Source of the DNA: Bemisia tabaci
Lineage: Eukaryota; Arthropoda; Insecta; Hemiptera; Aleyrodidae
Length of the DNA: 64,000 nt
Direction of reading: 5' to 3'
Assembly: GCF_918797505.1 (NCBI RefSeq)
Contig: NC_092796.1
Coordinates: forward strand, 52,234,851 to 52,298,850
Position 1 is the first letter of the stretch. Each line of letters starts with the position of its first letter. Below, piece by piece: positions 1-10,801 of this stretch. The notes beneath the pieces are model-generated. The model saw only the letters and a list, made by a program, of their open reading frames with translations. It was not told the origin of the DNA and searched no databases. The translations under genes were made by a program, and so were the position numbers.

Positions 1-535
1 CCCTCCTAACAACTCAAGCTAAAACGACACCCATCTAAGCACATAATATTGCACCTCCATTGAACTGTGGATTCCATCAATTTCAATCAGTTAGTTTCAT
101 GTGAGTTTTTTGGAAACAAAAAACTAAAATGTCCTCTCAGACATAACAGACATATTTTCCAGGAAACATCTCTGATTGGGGATTGGTAAACGCATCAATA
201 GTGATATTTTCAATACTGCTCACTACAGTGTCTCCCACAGTGTGAATAATGAAAGTACAATCCAAAAAAGTTCAACAGGTGAGTCACAAAACTTTATTTT
301 TAGTAAAAGCAAGGGTCAAAAAAGAAAACCTTGATGAACTATCCTCTCTGACAAAAGATAAAGGCAAGAATTAACTGATAAACTGCTGAGGAACTGACGA
401 AGATTGAGGGTCCTCTCTTTCCCCACTCTTCCACTTTCCATCTAAAAAATTGTTCTAAAAGACTTTACACAAATGCAAATATAGAGAGGTCCCTTCCCCA
501 CTCCAACACTTTTTCAGCGCAAAGATTCAACTCAC
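1..535. other. intron or further GCP5 sequence, nothing resolved
   Basis: This stretch follows the donor of the GCP5 exon ending at 536 and should be intron in that gene. No exon with matching phase and conserved residues could be recognised before the window edge. Confidence 0.4.
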
Positions 536-1851
536 ATCATCATGTGTGTAGTCAAACTTGTAGTCATCTTGGCGCAGGTATTTGGCCCACTCTTCTTTTT
601 CCTTTTTTTTCAGGTCTTCGGAGTCGACGGGTTCAAACAACTCCTTCTCATCAAGGACGATATCCTCTCTAACATCGGAGGGACGGTAAGCTAAACTGAG
701 CAACAACTGCAGGACTTGCCACTCGACGTCCACCTGAGAAAATAGAAATAATACTAGGAAATTTAATAATTTCCCTAAAACACAAAAGGCAGCTTGATCA
801 GAGTGACGACCACTAGATATTCAGTTAGTCTGGTTGGCTTGGTAATGCTGTAGGCTGTAAGTTAAAATAAGCAGAGATTAAAAATAAACTATAAAATTTA
901 CATTTAAAAAAATTCTAAAAAAGGTATGAACACAGAGAAAAAAGGAGGACCGAGAGATATATATTGACAGTAAAAAAAAGTGAAAAATGTAAGTCACTTC
1001 CCCAACTCCTGGTCCTCTTTATTCACGATTGTTTACGAACATTCTTGAACTCTGATTATGTCCAACTTTTTTCCTGGTTCTCCTCACATACAACGTTCGA
1101 ACTCGTGAAGAGTACCTCTTGTCCACATTTTTTCTTTTTTTCAATTTTTTTTTTTTTTTCTGAGTTATTTTACGACCTTTGCTCCTTACAAAAATTAACC
1201 TAAACTGCCTGAAGAAAGGTGAACTTTTCAAGTGTTGGACTTATCTTCACCGAACTGAGAAGGCGATCAACCAATGAAAAAAATTAGGATGAAAATAAAA
1301 TCAAAAGAAAGAGAGAAAATCAATTAAAAAGAACATAATTGCAGGTATGATTAGAATTATCATTTTTTCCTTATTTTACCTCTTGTTTTTTCTTTCTTAC
1401 GAATGGAATATGGACGTACCTAAATCAATCGCCTAAATTTTGCAAAAAAAAGTGGCATGCTATCGAGCATCATACATCGGCTAAAATTCTATCAATTGGG
1501 GCCTCGGAAATTTGCCGCCTTTTTCTAAATTTGAACTAAAAAATGTGTGTCTTTCTTCGACAAATCTTTGGATCAATTCTTCCTCTTAATGTATAAAAAT
1601 GAAAATAAGTACACTAATTTTCATTACATTCTGCATACCTGGCCATAATTGCGAAGTTCTTTCAGGGAAATGAATTTCTTGACGAGGAGCCTCAGCTTCT
1701 CCGCTCTGCCAGGGAGTCCATGAAAGTGGAGCTTTTCAACGACGCCATCGACTTTCCGATTGACCTCCCACTTGTTGGCCGACGGATAGTTGTTGAACAG
1801 CAAGTGCGACATCGCATATTTGTAGCAGATGCCAGCATTTTCATCTTCATC
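536..1851 (-). CDS. TUBGCP5: gamma-tubulin complex component 5-like, N-terminal exons (partial gene)
   Basis: GCP5 (Grip128 in flies) is a subunit of the gamma-tubulin ring complex, which nucleates microtubules at centrosomes and spindles. Two consecutive exons are visible on the minus strand: 1639-1851 (71 codons) and 536-733 (66 codons). Both are phase 0, with AG acceptors and GT donors (GTATGC and GTGAGT). The first has the motif YKYAMSHLLFNN followed by VVEKLHFHG, which lines up with the FAWSNFRFHRF...IEGIYEKF block near the human GCP5 N-terminus. The second has WQVLQLLLSLA and EEWAKYLRQDD, matching human YSILSLLLCLS and FDWGKYLMED. The match is from recall of the human protein, not a search. 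The GRIP1 and GRIP2 domains must lie beyond the left edge. The exon holding the start codon should lie above 1851 but I could not find it. Confidence 0.72.
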
Positions 1852-2790
1852 CTGCGACAAATCAAACGCGCAATAGAGAATTTGAACAAGATATTGTACT
1901 GCTTCATACGCTGAGTTAACGATATTTTTTCAAATTTATTTTCAGAATGGGAAATTGCAGGAAAATAGATTTAAAAAGGTGGTAATTGACCACCTTATAA
2001 CGCTGAGGGGCGGCATTCCTCATTTAAACATGTGTATTTTTAGAAAATTAGGCTGCAGGAAAATAAATCTAAAAGGGTGACAATTTACCACTTTATAACG
2101 CCGAAGGGCGGCATTTCCCATTTAGAAATGTGTATTTTTAAAAAATTAGGCCATTCCGTCATAACACCTTAGAAAATTTTTCGATTCGGAAACCGAAGAT
2201 ATTGTCGTGTTTAATTACTCTGTAGTCTCCATTAAGAAATGTAATTCATCACATTTTAGACGCCTACAAAAATAACACACTCAGTGACGTACTTAAATAG
2301 CGGAGAGGGGAGAGAAAGACTAGACGATTTTCCCAAAAATAAGTCGTTTTTCTTGATTTTTAGGAATTGATAAAGTTTTGACCCTCCCCTCCCCGCCTGC
2401 GAGACATTTAGTACAATACGACTGACCCCTATTTTCAATTTTATTTCTTTCATTTTTTTTCGAACGAGGCCGTCTCAAGGCCTCATTTCAAGAGTAAAAC
2501 CTACGCACGCTCTAACATAAATAAGCGAACGTCTCCGCGAAGGTGGCCGTAGTTGGCCGTAACTCAGGGACCCATCGACGGACAAGGTTAAGGAAAGCGC
2601 TGACTGAAAGTGAGAAAATTATTGACACACGATTGGACAGCCGCGCGGAAAAATCAGGGCCATTAAACTGTAGGAAAGACGTGGAGACAGGGCTCGAGGA
2701 GATAACTGCCGATGACATCTGAGCTGCGAGGTGAGTCGGAAAAACCTTCCAACCACAACGGGACCAACCACCCACGAAACCGGTCCCAAC
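1852..2790. other. GCP5 upstream region, probable promoter or 5' exon zone
   Basis: The stretch must contain the GCP5 first exon or part of its first intron. At about 1960-2160 a segment of roughly 110 bases is repeated in tandem: the phrase ataacgc(t/c)g(a)agg(g)gcggcat occurs twice. At 2461-2790 the base composition becomes GC-richer, as at a promoter. Open frames there on both strands match nothing I recognise. Confidence 0.35.
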
Positions 2791-2854
2791 ATGTACCTCG
2801 CAATTTTCAGTTTCTGCATTTTATTCCGGCTCATAACGACAGCTCCTCCTCTTC
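2791..2854 (+). CDS. possible signal-peptide first exon
   Basis: An ATG at 2791 opens 21 codons beginning MYLAIFSFCILFRLITTA, a good hydrophobic secretion signal ending in a plausible TTA cleavage site. It runs into a consensus donor, GTAAGT, at 2855 in phase 1. The orphan exon at 22851 needs exactly one base from its predecessor, and joining the two would give a Gln codon and keep the frame open. The gap is 20 kb, however, and contains two other plus-strand genes, and a phase match happens one time in three by chance. It could equally be the first exon of another gene or a chance ORF. Confidence 0.25.
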
Positions 2855-3246
2855 GTAAGTTCTCTCAATTACTATCTCCAATTTCTCTTCCTCCATAAGG
2901 GTCGTGTTTAGGGGATGGCTACGTAGGCCGCGGCTCATGGCGGAAAATTTTGCGATTTTCTTTAAAAGTACGTGTCAAAAAAAAAGAAGAAGGAAAAAAA
3001 AACGGATTCATAAAAAAAATTACAAACGAGAAAATGCGATAAAATCTCTCATTTTCTGAGAGTAAAGATAAATTAATTTCTAATTTTGTTGTCTTTCGGT
3101 GACGCAAAGAGACAGCACCTTGAATTATTCGAGTTGAAAGAGGAACCAAACACGCAATTTGGCCTGAAGCTGCGCGGCGCGGAGAACAATGATGTGAAAA
3201 CGAGAAGCTCTCGGCGCGGCGCGGCGGTCGACACGAAACACGTATC

Positions 3247-3370
3247 AGCGCCTGCAAGACTGCATGAATACTTCACGCATTGCATCAAAAACAGTGCAGT
3301 CAGCGATCGGTGTGCGGAAAGCATATTAGCGCCTACAAGACTGTACGAATACTTCACGCACTGCGTCAAA
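3247..3370 (+). repeat. two direct copies of a short repeat related to the 6.7-kb hairpin
   Basis: Two copies, starting near 3247 and 3330, share gcgcct(a/g)caagact followed by aatacttcacgcattgc or a close variant. The same phrase, with a different centre, forms the arms of the hairpin at 6724-6797. This suggests that all derive from one dispersed element. Confidence 0.6.
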
Positions 3371-3390
3371 TACAGTGCCACCGGAAAAAA

Positions 3391-3576
3391 TGGATTGCTG
3401 ATTTAACAATTAAATTGTTAAAAAAAAGTGACTGCAATGTTTCAAATGTGCATTTTACACTAGTGGAAAGCCAATGTAACCACGGGGGTGATTGAAACAG
3501 CATTTTTTTGTAATATCTACATTGAAACATTGCAGTCACTTTTTTTCAATTTCAAAATTGTTAAATCAGCAATTTA
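3391..3576. repeat. foldback element, about 186 bp
   Basis: The left arm starts ggattgctgatttaac and continues through agtgactgcaatgtttc. The right arm ends with its reverse complement, gaaacattgcagtcact then gttaaatcagcaatt. The arms are about 57 bases with few mismatches around a loop of about 65 bases. No coding capacity. Confidence 0.8.
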
Positions 3577-3930
3577 ATTTCTTCCGTGACGCGGTCGGCG
3601 CGGCGGCGGAAGTTAAAATCATGAAACCACATTCATGTTTGTTCTTTCATAATTGTTTCGTTTATTTCTAATCAATGGAAGGTCTTGTCCACACAGAGAT
3701 ATAGGTTTACGGAACTTAACTTTCGCGCTAAGTTCCGTGAAATTTTGCTAGCGTTGACAGGACTTTCACAAAACATGTACCCACCCGAGTAAACGCGTCT
3801 TATGCACCCCCTCCCTCCTCCGGCACGTCCACGTGATGGTTCTCATTGATGTTTCAAAACTAATGAGAAGGGGGTAGAAAATATGTTAGCGGTAATATCA
3901 TATCATGTTCTACTCTTTCCCTCCTGAAAT

Positions 3931-4383
3931 GTGGGCTGCGTCTGGTTAAAAAAGAATAAATACATTGGAAGAAGTTATTTTGGCAAACATCATTCTTTGC
4001 ATCACACATTTCAGTGTTTCAGTGGTTTTTAAGTGACTTTGTTACAAAAAAGTCACCGAAAAAAAAAGCCGCGCGCGGATAATCGAGAAGTGGGCTGCGT
4101 CTAGTCCAAAACGAATGAATACCTTGGAAGAAGTAATTTTGGCAAAAATCATTCTTCGTATCACACATTTTAGTGTTTTAGTGATGTTTTAGTGACTTCG
4201 TTACAAAAAAGCCACCGAAAAAAAAAACGCGCGCGGATAATAAAAATGTGGGCTGCGTCTGGTCAAAAAAGAATAAATACCTTGGAAGAAGTAATTTTGG
4301 CAAAAATCATTCTTCGTATCACACATGTTAGTGTTTCAGTGGTGTTTCAGTGACTTCATTACAAAAAAACCACCGAAAAACAA
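3931..4383 (+). repeat. tandem array, three copies of about 158 bp
   Basis: Copies begin with gtgggctgcgtct at 3931, 4090 and 4248. Each contains a gaagaa-gt-attttggcaaa block, cacacattt-agtgttt, and caccgaaaaa followed in the first two by a GC-rich cgcgcggata end. The third copy fades near 4383. A further fragment of the unit end (gccaccgaaaaaaaaaa then cgcggata) lies at about 11540-11590. Confidence 0.85.
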
Positions 4384-4386
4384 TAC

Positions 4387-4642
4387 TGCTGTGCTACGGA
4401 AGAACGCCGTATGAATATTCGAGAGTAGCCAAATTTCCTTCGATTAAACGTTCATTTTTGAGGAAAATTGTGAGTAGGTATTTTTCCTTCAAATTTGTAG
4501 AAGTTTTAGATCAAATTACAAACAAAGTTATCTGAGAAATTGGTAGACAAATATTCAAAAATTGTCCTAAAAATTAGTGATTTGCCACGGGAAATTTGGC
4601 AACGCCTGAAGGTCCATACGGCGTTCTTCCTTAGCACGACAG
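4387..4642. repeat. foldback element with about 30-50 bp arms
   Basis: The left end reads tgctgtgctacggaagaacg then ccgtatg. The right end is its reverse complement with few differences, catacggcgttcttccttag then cacgac. The phrase gccaaatttcc is also mirrored further in. It directly abuts the last copy of the tandem array. Confidence 0.75.
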
Positions 4643-4827
4643 AATAGTGTATTTGCTTCAGTAAAAACACTAAAAACCGCGGATAATCGAAGCGCGGATA
4701 GCACATCATCAGACAATTCAGACATTCAGACACAGTCCGTCTGAGCGTGATGGTAGGACGGCTTTGGCGGGGTCTGGTCGGGTCGGATCGGATGGAATAG
4801 AATAAGCGTATACCTGGACCCCCTTCC

Positions 4828-5069
4828 GTCGCACTGTGGATCGAGTCAATAGGAGAGGTCGCACAAAATTTGGAAACTTTAAACGCTTATAACTCCGCTA
4901 ATACAAAACTCTGAGGTTCTAAAAGTGTTTCATCGGTTTCCTCGTGAAATTTTCTATTAGAAGCACCTCTCAATTTTTAAAATGTGACGAAATAAACATC
5001 AAAATTTGCAGTTTTAGTCAAAAATATCATGTCCGTTCTCTCAAATTGACTCGATCCACTGTGCGTCGC
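4828..5069. mobile_element. MITE-like element, family A (copy 1)
   Basis: About 240 bp with terminal inverted repeats: cgcactgtggatcgagtcaa at the left and ttgactcgatccactgtgcg at the right. The inside includes cgtgaaattttct, atgtgacg and aaatttgcagttttag. The same sequence in the reverse orientation is found at 13094-13594, where another element splits it. It is non-coding and probably moved by a DNA transposase encoded elsewhere. Confidence 0.8.
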
Positions 5070-5289
5070 CCCTCACTCCATTCCCAACATGATGAGGGGG
5101 AACAGCGCAACAACGCGCATCGATGTGCGGCTCCAACTCCCCTCCGCCGGGAAGCGTCGGCAGCTGTCGGAACTAGTCTGGCCTCAGCCTGAGCCTACAC
5201 AGCACGTGACGGTTTCTTTTTTTATCACCGCGGCAAAACTCCATAACAAAGAGGAGTCGTTGTGAACTGGTGAACTCGTTTCCTATCGC

Positions 5290-8200
5290 ATGAAATCGAA
5301 CATCGAAATGGTGGACAGAAGTGTGTTGATCGGACTGGTGCGTCAGCGATCGTCGCTGTGGGACCCGCAGGACCGACATTACCGGAGCCGCGAAATGCGG
5401 ACCCGACTGTGGGACGACGTCGGACAAGAACTCGGCGTCACCGGTAAGTGCATACGCGTACGTCCTCGCATGGGCGGATCCAGCAAATTGGCAACATTGT
5501 TTTTCTCCATTTAAGGTGATTCGTCAAGCTCAAGTGACGTGGTCGAACTGGCATGCGATATATCGCATCGATTAGGTCAAAAATCTCGGTCGATTTCAAA
5601 TTTTTAGCGAAAAAAAGGACGATAGCCCCTGCGCATGAGCCTAAAGAATCATTCTAAACCCAAAAATCAACAAAATTCCGAGAAATGAAAGCAGAATAGT
5701 GTTTGGAAAAAAACCTCGCATTCGATACAGAAATCGATGGCTGAATCGATTGCGCTTTTCTTTCTTTTTTTCGCTAAAAATTCAAAATCGACCGAAATTT
5801 TTGACCTAATTGATGCGAAATATCGCATGCCAGTTCGACCACGTCACTTGACCTTGACGAATCACCTTAAACCCATGGAAAAGTATCGATTTTGGAAGGG
5901 CCGGGTACTCCGACAAGAATCGATTATTTAACATAGGTTTAAATGGAGGAAACCCAGTGTTGCCGAATTGCTGGATCCGCTTCTGACGTCCTGAGTAACG
6001 TTTTGTGACGAGAATATTGAAATAAAAGTTGCGATTCCTCAGTCGTGAATTCCGAATATGTTTGCAGAATTTGTGAGTGGCGATTTGAAACGAGGGAAGA
6101 TAGGCAATTTTCAATAAAACGAAAAATTGCAACTGATTATAATTTTAATACACTATCGATTCCACTAGCAGCCCCTTCAAATGGTAGATAGACATCAAAC
6201 ACAACGTCATGAGGCAGTGCAAATAGGGGGCTTCAAGGACAAGGCGCGTTAAGTGCAGTTTTTGCTATTTCGAGAAATACGTGTTAGAAGTTTTTGAAAT
6301 AATATGGATCTTTACGACCCTGGTAAAGATTGGCAGTAGAATCCGTGTTCCAAAATACCATAGACCTAAAGCCGGCTGTAAGATTTCCAATAGCTTTTGT
6401 AGCCGGCTGTACAATTTCTTATAGCCTTTTATAGCCGATGGCGATTAAGCAACAGCCAGACGATAAAGTTTATGCTAAACGTTAATACGGATACTAGCAC
6501 TTAGTTAGTTTTTGGACTACCGCTCTCTTTTTGTGCCGTAGTGTCTTGATTAATTTTGCGAGGAAAGCTCCGTACTTTTGAAGGATGCGTGTCATTCTTA
6601 ATATGTTGGAGCGCCTTCAATTTCTTATGATACTGTGCAATACCTCTGGTGTGAAATAGTTGCTTCAGACGCCGTGGCACGCTGCGGCGCGAAGGGCAGG
6701 CAGAGAGCGCGAAACGCGCATTGGCGCCTACAAACCTAACAGAGATACTTCACGCATTGCGCAATGCGTGAAGTATCCCTGTTAGGTTTGTAGGCGCGGC
6801 GCCAGTGCGTCGCCGTTCCGCTTGGTGTTAGGCTCTAATATTTAATCCCGCGGAGTCAGCGTCTTTCAACTCATGATTTTGAAATGTTTGCACACTCTGT
6901 AAGGATTACTCTCATTTCAATTGATGAAAAAAAATATGTTTTGAAGGAAAATATAATGTGTGTTTTGTAAATATTAACGTAGCTCCGTATTAAACTTAAT
7001 GATTTCCAAAACACACGAATTTCTACACAATTTCTTACAGCGTTTTACAGCCAATGGCGATCAAGTGTAAAGCCCGGCGATAGGAACTATAGCCCGACTG
7101 TATACTTTTTTATAGCTTCGTATGGCCCGGCTTCATGATTTGCTCCGCTTTCTACAGCCAGCTATATGATTTTCAATAGCCTTTTTTGGTCGGCTATAAG
7201 AACTCCTATGGTATTTGGAAACGCAGCTCCTATCGCCAATTTTTACCAGGGGACGGAAAGAGAGTTCAAGCTGACGTTTTGATTCTTAGAAATTAAAATT
7301 TGGAAGCAAATTTTTCACATATAATATACGTCAAGACTAGTTTTACTTGAAATCATTGATATCTCAATTTTTTCAAAAACTGCGCTTATGCGCCTTGTCC
7401 TCCAAGCCCCTCCAATGATATAACAGGTTGACTGATTGAACCAAAATCAGCTTAACTTACCTGCATCAAACTTCACTGAATTTTCTCTCATGTTACATTT
7501 TACACACAGAAAACTAAGCAATGCTCTGACTTAAAATTTCATGAGCAAAGTCCGTACAATTCGAATAAAATTCACAGACAATTCGTAGGTATCATGTTGT
7601 GTAGTTTTTGTGTTTAAAGAAAAAAAAATGAGAAGAATTAAGGCGATGTAAAATGAAGTTCTGATAAATGCCCTCCAATTGTAACATATTCGCTTAATCG
7701 TAATTTTTTGCAACCTAGGCTACTTAGGGTTTTTTTTAGATGAGCCTTTCAATGCTCGTATTTTTATGTAGCCTATAATTCTCCTGAAAATGGATATGCT
7801 CTCTTCTAGAAATGACTAGCTTACTTTCTTCCAACACTAAATTAATGTTCGACTTCTTCTTTTCCGCTTTCTTTATGAAATAAATGAGCCGGATTCCAAG
7901 GTCTGAATTTCGAAATATTACCTAAAAGAAATTAAAAAATCACAAGCGACGTCAAAAATTAATTTCCTTTCCGAAGCAAAAAAGAAGAACAATCATCTGG
8001 CAACAGACGCATTGAAGTTAGTAACCTTGGAGCGGCATGCCTGCCCGTTTCCTTCTACCCAAAAATTTTAAAGTTAAACAAATTTTACAGTGAAGAAAAT
8101 GCTTGCGTCCCTCTTGTGTATTGCTGTTGTCGCCTATTTAATAACATGTAACCCCGGGACGACCCGATGTAAAACCGAATGTCCAGAATAAGCTAAATTC

Positions 8201-8936
8201 TTTGTCAACCTTACCGTGAAATTTTCCTTCCAAAATGTGACAATTTTCCATCGAGGCTCCCGGTCCACCCCGTTACCATGGAAGCGCCCGAAACCGCTCG
8301 GGTGCCAAACCTCCGATTTAAATTCACCATTCCTCCTATTAATTTCGATTCTTCCCCGCAGGAGAAGTCGCTCGGAAAAACTGGGAGATCCTGAGGGACA
8401 TATTCCGAAGAAAGTCCAAGGACATCGAAACCTTCAAATCGCGAGTCATCTCAGAGGGGAATCCGGCACTGAGGCCGGTCTCCAGGTGGATCTACTTCGA
8501 CGAGATGAGCTTCTTGGCGGACGTCATGAGACCGAGACCGCAGAAGAACCCCCAGGCAGAAGAGGGGGGATCGCCCGACGACTGCGAGCAAGACGACGAT
8601 GACGAGGAGGTGGACACGAGACAGCGGGAGAGTGGAGGTCGCAGCGATCTCCAGTGTCTCACGTGCAGCGGTGGCAAGAAGAAGAAAAGATTGAGTGCGA
8701 AAAAACGTAAGTCTCAAAACTTGAGCAAAAGCAGGGAGGAAGAGGACGACGATATGATGTTCTTCAGGAGTCTGCTGCCGTACATGAAGAAACTGGGGCC
8801 GCTGCAGAGGATGAAGCTGAGGTCGACGATACTGGACAACGTCGTCGCTGCGATCGAGACGAGCGAGGAATCCGGGTCCAAGACGGCTCTGGTGCCTCTG
8901 GGTCGAGAGGCACCCTCCGACGACCAGGTCGCCTAG
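5290..8936 (+). CDS. MADF-BESS domain protein, two exons
   Basis: MADF-BESS proteins are DNA-binding transcription regulators common in insects (Adf-1 type): MADF is a Myb-like DNA-binding fold and BESS mediates protein contacts. Exon 1 is 5290-5443, ending before the donor GTAAGT in phase 1. Exon 2 is 8362-8936, after a pyrimidine-rich tract and CAG. The joined frame is open for 242 residues to TAG. The MADF domain spans about residues 10-100, with LIGLVRQRSSLWDPQD and LWDDVGQEL in exon 1, and VARKNWEILRDIFRRK and RWIYFDEMSFLADVM in exon 2; the intron cuts the domain in half. An acidic and Lys-rich linker follows. The BESS motif is at about 182-218 (MMFFRSLLPYMKKL). A start at Met 7 is also possible. 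A GTAAGT at about 8707 is read through, since the BESS lies downstream in frame. The orthologue is not identified because the family is large. Confidence 0.9.
5457..5996. mobile_element. long foldback element in the MADF-BESS intron
   Basis: About 540 bp. Left arm: gcatgggcggatccagcaa, then gttgcc-like sequence, ttaaggtgattcgtc, a tgacgtggtcgaactggcat block and cggtcgattt. The right arm repeats all of this as the reverse complement in the reverse order. The arms are more than 150 bases each. It begins only about 14 bases after the exon 1 splice donor. A short internal open frame is not a recognisable protein. Confidence 0.85.
6225..7412. mobile_element. 1.2-kb terminal-inverted-repeat element, non-autonomous
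   Basis: The left end has gggggcttcaaggacaaggc; the right end has the mirror gccttgtcctccaagcccc. A second mirrored block follows inside: taccatag and agccggctgtaagatttcc at the left, and ggcaatagcc-type blocks with cctatggtattt at the right. Between the arms agccggctgta-like phrases repeat several times. There is no transposase frame. It lies in the MADF-BESS intron and has a perfect-looking hairpin near its centre. Confidence 0.75.
6724..6797. repeat. near-perfect 37-bp-arm hairpin
   Basis: The arms gcgcctacaaacctaaca... and ...tgttaggtttgtaggcgc meet at gcattgc|gcaatgc with no loop and about one mismatch. It sits within the larger inverted-repeat element and is related to the direct repeats at 3247-3370. 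Confidence 0.9.
8099..8191 (+). CDS. possible 30-residue secreted micropeptide or signal exon
   Basis: The short frame opens with MLASLLCIAVVAYLITC, a hydrophobic signal-like stretch, and ends with a tail of 13 residues carrying two further Cys. An acceptor-like ttttacag lies just before the ATG, as in genes whose 5' UTR intron ends near the start. It is inside the MADF-BESS intron. A chance ORF is the simplest alternative. A weak donor (GTAACC) after residue 16 would make it a first exon instead. Confidence 0.22.
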   Translation: MLASLLCIAVVAYLITCNPGTTRCKTECPE

Positions 8937-9039
8937 CCGAAAATCCTGGACGAAGTCGACGGGACGCGAAGAAGTCAGAGAAAGTCGAAGAATCCCCGGA
9001 ACCGGTAAGGATCAACGAATCTTCCGGCCGAAACTTAAA

Positions 9040-9412
9040 GCGCCAGATACACCTGCGAGTTATACAAGCGCTCGTTGAAAGCGGAGCACCAATGGGATAC
9101 CAGGATTTCGACCGCACGACGTTACGCTATCGAAATCCTCCTGGCCTATTGGTGTTGAGCCCTGTGTCCACTCGTCAAAATGGTGACAAAATGGAAGCTC
9201 CAAAAGAACCGAAATTCAAAAAAGAGTCTCGCCGCTCTATTTTGAGATGGAACTCTCACCAATCGCATCAAGTCCCGACTTTGAGCCACTTATCGTTTAA
9301 ATCGATTCACTTTGAGCTTCCATTTTGACGTCATTTTGACTAGTGGAGACAGCGCTTTGCACTCTCAACAAGCGCTTGTGACTCGCAGGTGTGTCTGGGA
9401 TTTAAGCCGTCC
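9040..9412. mobile_element. foldback element with an inner hairpin in its left arm
   Basis: Outer arms: cagatacacctgcgagt...caagcgct...ttg at the left and its mirror near 9360-9412. The second mirrored block is gtcaaaatg...tcaaaatggaagct and agcttccattttgac. The left arm holds an extra palindrome at about 9090-9152, from accaatgggataccaggatt to cctcctggcctattggt, absent from the right arm. This looks like a later insertion. Confidence 0.7.
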
Positions 9413-9464
9413 AAAGGACAAAACATGGCGTCACCCTCACGCCACAGTCACAAGCGTCATTAGG

Positions 9465-9693
9465 ACCGCGTCAAGCAGAAAGGAACCAGACTTTGTCTGG
9501 ACAATTTAATTAGTTGCAGGAGAACATTTGAGCGGATTACTTTGAAAACTTTGAGAAATTTACTTCGCACTATGCAAAAAATTTACTGAAATTTGCACAA
9601 AAATCCGCACAACTGTTTTCATGTAAAAAATTAAATTGCCCAATCAAAGGCATTAACTAATATGGATACGTTCCTTTCTCCTTGACGCGGTTC
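9465..9693. mobile_element. MITE-like element, family C (copy 1)
   Basis: About 230 bp. Terminal repeats: accgcgtcaagcagaaaggaa at the left and ttcctttctccttgacgcggt at the right. Internal arms include gtttgtgcggatt-type phrases and taaaaaattaaattgccca. A diverged relative lies at 23575-23800. Confidence 0.8.
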
Positions 9694-10708
9694 ATTTTTG
9701 ATTGGGCACCATATCGTCAAACGTCTCAAACTTGTCAAATTTCTACCGAAAAACTAATGAACGTCATCACCTTAAAATTTTACATAATATCTCTTACGTC
9801 ATCAAAATTGATCCCCGACATTTTTATGAATTTAAAAAAAAAGACTAAAACGATATTGAGATGTCAGGCAACTTGGCATCTAATTGAAAATGGCGCTAGA
9901 CTAGAGATACTTCGGTCAGAGGGTGACGATAAATGGTCTTTTTCGGCCCTAAAATTACAGTGCTCGGAAAATTAGTTCAGTTACCAATTTGACTTTTTAT
10001 GACAGATACTTGCAGCATTTGCTTTGGAATTGTGTGAATCTCCTTTAAACTCCAAGGGCAATTCGTAGAAAGTTTCGAGGCGTGATGTTACTTAATTTTC
10101 CTGTAAAAGAATTGAACATGGGAGGAAATTATGCAACATGACATGTACACAGGCTGATTCTCAGGTTGAATCAGTTAGGTGACAGTGTTTTGTGCAGCCT
10201 AGTTTTCTGTCACGTTGTATTTTTTCAACAGAAATTTAAAAACATACTGCCTTCAGCATCTCTGTGGATTTTCTCTAGATTTTAAAGCGTATTTTCACAA
10301 ATTTTTAAGTCAAAATGTTCCTTAGTTATCGAATTTCTCGCAGAAGATTCGTTGGTTAAATCGGATCTTCTTGAATCTTGCAAGAAATTCATTCAGAACT
10401 AATTCAGGATCTCATCTTATAATATATCTCTTGTTTTTGCAAGGACTACTGAGGTACTTTTATTTACTTTCAAAAAAAGCAAAGTATGCGTAAACTTTAC
10501 ATTTTTGTAATTAATTTGTGTTTATTTAAAAACAAACTGACGTTAATTTTATGCTGATTAAAAAACATTTTAGAGCGGGTTATTTGCTTACGCAATAAGA
10601 CCATTTTTTTCATGAAAATGCGCATTAAATGAGGATAAAATTGTTCCCGAGCATATTTCCTCGTAACACTTACTCAAATTTACAGATTTTTTTTCCATTC
10701 CGTGTATA

Positions 10709-10801
10709 TTTTTATAATTAAGTACATAGAAATAAAACAGTACAGGTACTGTTTTATTTCTATGTACTTAATTATAAAAAGATCAGTAGGTCTACTGATC
10801 T
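10709..10801. repeat. two adjacent perfect palindromes
   Basis: 10709-10743 and 10746-10780 are exact reverse complements of 35 bases separated by 2 bases; the inner ends read aacagtac|ag|gtactgtt. Directly next to it, 10780-10789 and 10792-10801 form a second exact 10-base palindrome, agatcagtag|gt|ctactgatct. No coding frame. Confidence 0.95.

Larger units (their letters stand above)
2855..5289. other. repeat-rich intergenic stretch
   Basis: No gene is recognised. The stretch holds the repeats listed separately at 3247-3370, 3391-3576, 3931-4383, 4387-4642 and 4828-5069. From about 5070 to 5289 it becomes GC-rich, with a CACGTG E-box near 5202, and is the likely promoter and 5' UTR of the MADF-BESS gene. 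Confidence 0.6.

Noticed and set aside
3086..3406. 106-codon plus-strand frame
   Set aside because: It runs through dispersed direct repeats and into a foldback; no conserved motif.
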